NCBI RefSeq assembly: GCF_003253745.1
Contig: NZ_MZXV01000013.1
Location: 806,001-870,000, forward strand
Direction: 5' to 3'
Source: Mesorhizobium kowhaii
GTDB lineage: Bacteria; Pseudomonadota; Alphaproteobacteria; Rhizobiales; Rhizobiaceae
DNA length: 64,000 nucleotides
Both the position numbers and the translations under genes were made by a program. Positions 60,511 through 64,000 of the stretch are shown here, one piece after another; the stretch's first letter is position 1, and every line of letters starts with the position of its first letter. The notes under the pieces are model-generated. The model made no database searches. It was not told the origin of the DNA and saw only the letters and a list, made by a program, of their open reading frames with translations.

Positions 60511-61392
60511 TCAGCTCGTGCGGTCGCGCCGCCACGTCGCCGGGGTCGCGCCGATGAGCTTGCGGAACGTGCGTCCAAAATGCACGGCATCGGCAAAGCC
60601 GGTGGCCTCGGCCACCTGGTCAAGCGTGGCACGGCTGTCGATGAGCAGTGCCTGCGCGCGCCGGATGCGGGCGTCGAGTTGCCAGCGATACGGCGCCATG
60701 CCGGTCGAGGCCTTGAACGCCCGGCTGAAGTGCGATTGCGACAGGCCGGCCAGTGCCGCCAGCCGCGCGAGGTCGACACGCTCGGGCAGATGCGCATCGA
60801 GATGGTCGACGACACGCCGAAGCTGCCAGGGCGCCAGGCCCTTGCCGTCCGTGCCGGGCTGCGGCGGATCGGCGAACAGCCGCGCCATGATCGCCACGGT
60901 CAGCCCATCGCCGTAGAGCTGCGCCGACGGATCGGAGTCGTTCACCACCTCGGCGAGCAGCTTGACCAGGGTCCAGATGCGGTCATCGGCAAAACGCAGC
61001 CGCGGCGTCGAGACCGCTTCGCGATCGAACCGGGTAGCCAGTCTTTCGTCCATGGCAGCGAAATCGAACATCAGCGTGGCATCCCTGACGAAGCGCACGT
61101 CGGCGCTATAGCCCCACATCTCCATGCCGGCAGGGGCGAAGTCCATGTGCCTGGGCCTGTAGCTGGCGGGGCAAGGCCGGTTCTCGCGCAGCCGTGGCTC
61201 ACAGGGGCTGCCGACCTCTTCCAGCAGGGCAATCAGGCGGGTCTCCGTCTGATGGGGAAACTGGTGGGCCACCCTGCCGGAGCCACGCCATTCATTGACG
61301 TCGAGCGAGACGCCATTCCAGACCCGCCGCGCTGTCGACAGGCTGAGCACATTTTCGGGTAGAGGTGCGACGGCGTCGACGCGGGCGAGCAC
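60511..61392 (-). CDS. AraC-family transcriptional regulator
   Basis: 293 residues. An N-terminal cupin-like ligand part (about 1-180) is followed by two helix-turn-helix motifs: VDLARLAALAGLSQSHFSRAFK and TLDQVAEATGFADAVHFGRTFRKLIGATP. It lies upstream of, and in the same direction as, the SnoaL, isochorismatase-type and binding-protein genes, with a 180-base gap, so it may activate them. The ligand is unknown. Confidence 0.9.
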   Translation of the reverse strand: MLARVDAVAPLPENVLSLSTARRVWNGVSLDVNEWRGSGRVAHQFPHQTETRLIALLEEVGSPCEPRLRENRPCPASYRPRHMDFAPAGMEMWGYSADVRFVRDATLMFDFAAMDERLATRFDREAVSTPRLRFADDRIWTLVKLLAEVVNDSDPSAQLYGDGLTVAIMARLFADPPQPGTDGKGLAPWQLRRVVDHLDAHLPERVDLARLAALAGLSQSHFSRAFKASTGMAPYRWQLDARIRRAQALLIDSRATLDQVAEATGFADAVHFGRTFRKLIGATPATWRRDRTS

Positions 61393-61683
61393 GGATCAAA
61401 TCCTCCTGATGTCGAGAAGACCACCCTTATGTAAGCGATCGAGCCGAAACCATAGCGCCGTTGCGGCGAACACAGCGTCACCTGGTTCCACGGGCCTGGT
61501 CTGAGTGCTCACCAGGCCTCGTCCTCACCCGCCGCCAGCCTTGCCACGGTGCGCGCGGGCGGTGCGCCAAACTGGCGGGTGCTTCTTCACCCTCCTCCTT
61601 GTGGGGAGGTCGCTGCGAAGCAGCGGGGTGGGGGTGCCGCGCGGCGCTCCTCAGAACTGGGGTCTGTACCGGCACCCGGTCCG

Positions 61684-62925
61684 TCACACCGCCTCAAAAA
61701 CCACCGTCTGTTCCAGTCCGCCGCCCTTGCGGTTTTCCAGCGTCACGGTGCCGCCGTAGCGCTCGATGATTTCCTTGGCGATGGCCAGGCCCAGCCCGGC
61801 GCCCGGAATGGATTGCAGGCGGCCGGGATCGACGCGGAAGAAGGGCTCGAACGCCTTGTTCAGGAGCTCCGGCGGAATGCCTGGCCCATGATCGGAAATG
61901 GTGAGCACGGCACGGCTGCCGGCCACGGCAAGGTCGATGCGGCATGCTTTGCCATGGGTGGCGGCGTTGACGATCAGGTTGCGCAAGGCCCGGCGCAGGC
62001 CGAGCGCGCCGGCTTGCACCGAAACGGCATCCAGATGCCCGATCGATACGGCATGGCCGAGCGAGACCATCTCGGCTTCGATATCCCCCACCATCTTGCG
62101 CAGATCCAGCGGCTCGGCGGCATCCTGGTTCACCTCTTCGCGCACCAGGCGGATGGCGCTGTCGGCGATGCGGTCGAGTTCGTCGAGGTCGTGAAGCCAT
62201 TTGTCGCGCTCGTCATCGAGGAACTCGGCGCGCAGCCGCATGCGCGTCATCGGCGTGCGCAGGTCGTGGCCGGCGGCGGCGACCAGGCGCATGCGGCTTT
62301 CCATGGCGGTCTTCAGCCGCGACGAGAGCTGGTTCAGCGCATGCGCCGTCGCCTTGACCTCGGCCGAACCGACTTCCGGCACCGCCGCCAGCATTCCATC
62401 CGATCCAATCTTGGAGACGGCGGCCTCAAGCATCTCGAGCGGCCGGATCAGCACGGCGGTGAAATAGACCGAGACGGCCGTGGCGCCGGCCACGATCAGC
62501 GAGATCCAGCCGGCCAGCACCAGCCACTCGCGCCTTGGCGGCGTGATGTGGGGAACCTCCATGATCGCCCAGCGATTGTCGGGCAGGCGCACCGATGCAA
62601 GCTGGCCAGGTTCATCCGCCTTGTCGCTGACGACGGCCAGAACGTCGAGGCCGCGGCGGCGCAGGATGTCGTTGAGCATCGCCGTTTCCGGTCGGTCCAC
62701 CTTGCCGCCTGCCGCATGGTCGCTCAGTTTAACCCGCAGAACATCCGGAATCGGGCCGGGCAGCAGCCGCACCACGAGTTCCATCTGCTGGGCAACCCAG
62801 GGCACGGTCAATTCCGGCGGCGGTCCACCGCCCCGGACGCTGATGACGGCGGCCGTCGCCAGGCCGACCACGCCGACGATCGAGGCGACCAGCAACAGGA
62901 TGAGGCGCCGGCGCAGCGAGTTCAC
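61684..62925 (-). CDS. sensor histidine kinase, EnvZ-like
   Basis: 413 residues. Membrane helix near 8-28, periplasmic loop, second helix about 140-160 (LVLAGWISLIVAGATAVSVYF), HAMP, then the H-box AAGHDLRTPMTRMRLRAEFL with phospho-His near 220. ATPase motifs are NLIVNAATHGK (N), ISDHGPGIPPELL (G1), and PGAGLGLAIAKEI (G2). Start overlaps the stop of the response-regulator gene (ATGA), so it is translated with it. It phosphorylates that regulator. Signal unknown. Confidence 0.93.
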   Translation of the reverse strand: MNSLRRRLILLLVASIVGVVGLATAAVISVRGGGPPPELTVPWVAQQMELVVRLLPGPIPDVLRVKLSDHAAGGKVDRPETAMLNDILRRRGLDVLAVVSDKADEPGQLASVRLPDNRWAIMEVPHITPPRREWLVLAGWISLIVAGATAVSVYFTAVLIRPLEMLEAAVSKIGSDGMLAAVPEVGSAEVKATAHALNQLSSRLKTAMESRMRLVAAAGHDLRTPMTRMRLRAEFLDDERDKWLHDLDELDRIADSAIRLVREEVNQDAAEPLDLRKMVGDIEAEMVSLGHAVSIGHLDAVSVQAGALGLRRALRNLIVNAATHGKACRIDLAVAGSRAVLTISDHGPGIPPELLNKAFEPFFRVDPGRLQSIPGAGLGLAIAKEIIERYGGTVTLENRKGGGLEQTVVFEAV

Positions 62926-63650
62926 GCGTGGCCCTCCACCGTCTCGACGCGCGCGGTGAGCTGATAGCCGCCGTTGCGGACGGTCTTGAACAGCGGCCCG
63001 TCGCCAGTCTCAGCGAATTTGCGGCGCAGCCGGCTCACCAGAACATCGACCGAGCGTTCGAGCGGGTCGCGCTCGCGGCCTTGCGTCAGGTCGAGAAGTT
63101 GGTCGCGTGACAGCAACCGGCCGGGACGGTCGAGAAACACCTGCAGCAGGTCGAACTCGGCGCCGGTGAGATCGACGGCCATGCCTTGCGCGTCCGTCAC
63201 CTTGCGGGTGTCCGGTTCCAGCCTGTAACTGGCGAAGCGGTAGATGCGCGCGCGGGGCGGCGCAGGCGCTTCCTCGGGCACCGAGCGCCTGAGCACGGCG
63301 CGGATGCGGGCAGTGAGCTCGCGCGGATTGAACGGCTTGCCGAGATAGTCGTCGGCGCCGAGCTCCAGGCCGATGATGCGGTCGACATCCTCCTTCAGCG
63401 CCGTCAGCAGGATGACGGGAATATGCGGCTTGCGGTCACGCAGGCTGCGGCAGATATCGAGCCCCGATCCGTCCGGCAGCATGACGTCGAGCACGGTCAG
63501 GTCGAACTGGCCGGTGGCGAGCTTCTGCTCGCATTCGCGCCGGTCCGCCGCCACCGAGACGCGAAAGCCCTGGCCGTCGAGATAGCGCTGGAGAAGCGTC
63601 CTGATCTCGCGATCGTCGTCGACGACGAGGATATGGGGTTGTGACTGCAT
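62922..63650 (-). CDS. OmpR-family response regulator
   Basis: 242 residues. Receiver domain 1-120: ILVVDDDREIRTLLQRYL (acidic pocket), LTVLDVMLPDGSGLDI (phospho-Asp), VILLTALKEDVD (Thr), and LGKPFNPREL (Lys). The C-terminal winged helix is LTGAEFDLLQVFLDRPGRLLSRDQLLDLTQGRERDPLERSVDVLVSRLRRKF. First gene of the two-component operon, divergent from the secreted protein at 63860. GGAAAC direct repeats in the spacer are probable binding sites. Confidence 0.94.
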   Translation of the reverse strand: MQSQPHILVVDDDREIRTLLQRYLDGQGFRVSVAADRRECEQKLATGQFDLTVLDVMLPDGSGLDICRSLRDRKPHIPVILLTALKEDVDRIIGLELGADDYLGKPFNPRELTARIRAVLRRSVPEEAPAPPRARIYRFASYRLEPDTRKVTDAQGMAVDLTGAEFDLLQVFLDRPGRLLSRDQLLDLTQGRERDPLERSVDVLVSRLRRKFAETGDGPLFKTVRNGGYQLTARVETVEGHA

Positions 63651-63717
63651 GACCGTGCCCTTGCTTGGCCGCGATTATAGGGAGAGCCGCGCCCAAGCGG
63701 CATGGAAAATTGCAACC

Positions 63718-63775
63718 GAATGTTTCCGGCAGGGCGCGGGAAACATTCGGAAACAAATTGCCCTTTTGCGGAAAC
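63718..63775. promoter_or_regulatory. GGAAAC direct repeats, probable response-regulator sites
   Basis: GGAAAC occurs at 63739, 63749 and 63770, spaced 10 and 21 bases (one and two helical turns), as OmpR-type regulators prefer. GAATGTTTCC at 63718-63727 is an inverted partner of GGAAACATTC at 63739-63748. It lies between the divergent response-regulator and secreted-protein genes. Confidence 0.65.
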
Positions 63776-63859
63776 CTTCGGCAACACGCCGACGCGAAGC
63801 GGACAAACACGCTTCCTATCCTCATGGCCGTCCGAAGCATGAGAGAAAGGAACAACATC

Positions 63860-64000
63860 ATGCGAAGCAGACTTTTCGCGCTCGGCCTGTTTTCCGCCGC
63901 GGCCATCCATCCCGCGCTGGCGGCGCAGCCCGATCCGGGCGCGGCGCCCGGCGAAGCGCCACCGGTCATGGCCCTGCAGGATGGACCGGAGCAAGGTCGA
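63860..64000 (+). CDS. secreted protein, 3' end beyond the window
   Basis: ATG 63860, preceded by GAGAAAGGAAC, begins a signal peptide (LFALGLFSAAAIHPALA) followed by a Pro/Gly/Ala-rich mature start (QPDPGAAPGEAPP). Only 47 codons are visible, so the family is unknown. It is divergent from the two-component operon and is probably a target of that regulator. Confidence 0.7.
   Translation, partial: MRSRLFALGLFSAAAIHPALAAQPDPGAAPGEAPPVMALQDGPEQGR

Noticed and set aside
1..64000. CRISPR arrays, tRNA, rRNA, prophage or complete insertion sequences
   Set aside because: None could be recognised by eye on either strand.

Overview
The window is a chromosomal stretch of a high-GC alphaproteobacterium, most likely Mesorhizobium or a close relative in the Phyllobacteriaceae/Rhizobiales. 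Grounds for this are the DUF1236 and DUF2934 proteins, the minCDE locus with a CtrA-like box upstream, the LysR, Rrf2 and AraC regulators, TTG and GTG starts, and several families of short intergenic palindromic repeats. No rRNA, tRNA, CRISPR array or intact transposase was recognised.

Layout. 1-6.3 kb: end of an alpha/beta hydrolase, a low-GC membrane-protein gene broken by an in-frame stop, xthA, a membrane-anchored seven-blade WD40 protein, an isochorismatase-type hydrolase, a cytosine-deaminase-like amidohydrolase and two small rhizobial genes. 6.3-13.6 kb: a DUF1236 secreted protein, a GST gene (yghU) with a duplicated 3' remnant, an HtrA-like protein that has lost its catalytic triad, a LysR gene with an amber stop, an atypical SDR, and a divergent MarR/cupin pair sharing two identical operators. 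13.6-20.6 kb: a small stress-type regulon (AhpD-like protein, MBL hydrolase, NmrA-like protein, cupin) probably controlled by a nearby Rrf2 repressor. The same palindrome occurs at the ahpD-like promoter and at the promoter of the repressor itself. Duplicated gene ends flank the MBL gene. A patch of decayed gene fragments follows.

20.8-31 kb: a secreted protein, an ABC-F ATPase, an acyl-CoA synthetase, a beta-lactamase-fold hydrolase, a membrane protein and a KamA-family lysine 2,3-aminomutase. 29.9-35.2 kb: a translationally coupled set of a 1374-residue Pls/PosA-type NRPS (adenylation, carrier protein, membrane and beta-helix domains), a GNAT acetyltransferase and a 4'-phosphopantetheinyl transferase. 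With the convergent KamA gene this could make a poly-(beta-)amino acid. 35-40 kb: several repeats, a DUF2934 gene, a micro-ORF present in one intact and two broken copies, a single-domain globin, and a FecR/CHASE2-cyclase pair.

40.6-45.6 kb: a compact four-gene operon of a coiled-coil protein, a transmembrane protein with three 136-residue repeats and an OmpA domain, a Rab-like small GTPase and a class III nucleotide cyclase. It looks like an envelope-to-cAMP signalling device. 46-50.4 kb: minCDE and a GGDEF diguanylate cyclase. 50.7-57.4 kb: a surface-polysaccharide cluster (coiled-coil protein, ABC exporter, two family 2 glycosyltransferases, acyltransferase). 58-61.4 kb: an AraC-headed set with an isochorismatase-type hydrolase and a frameshifted periplasmic-binding-type gene. 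61.7-64 kb: an OmpR/EnvZ-type two-component pair divergent from a secreted protein, with GGAAAC direct repeats between them.

The two most promising systems are the GTPase/OmpA/cyclase operon and the Pls/PosA-KamA neighbourhood. All functional statements are inferred from motifs and gene order read by eye.
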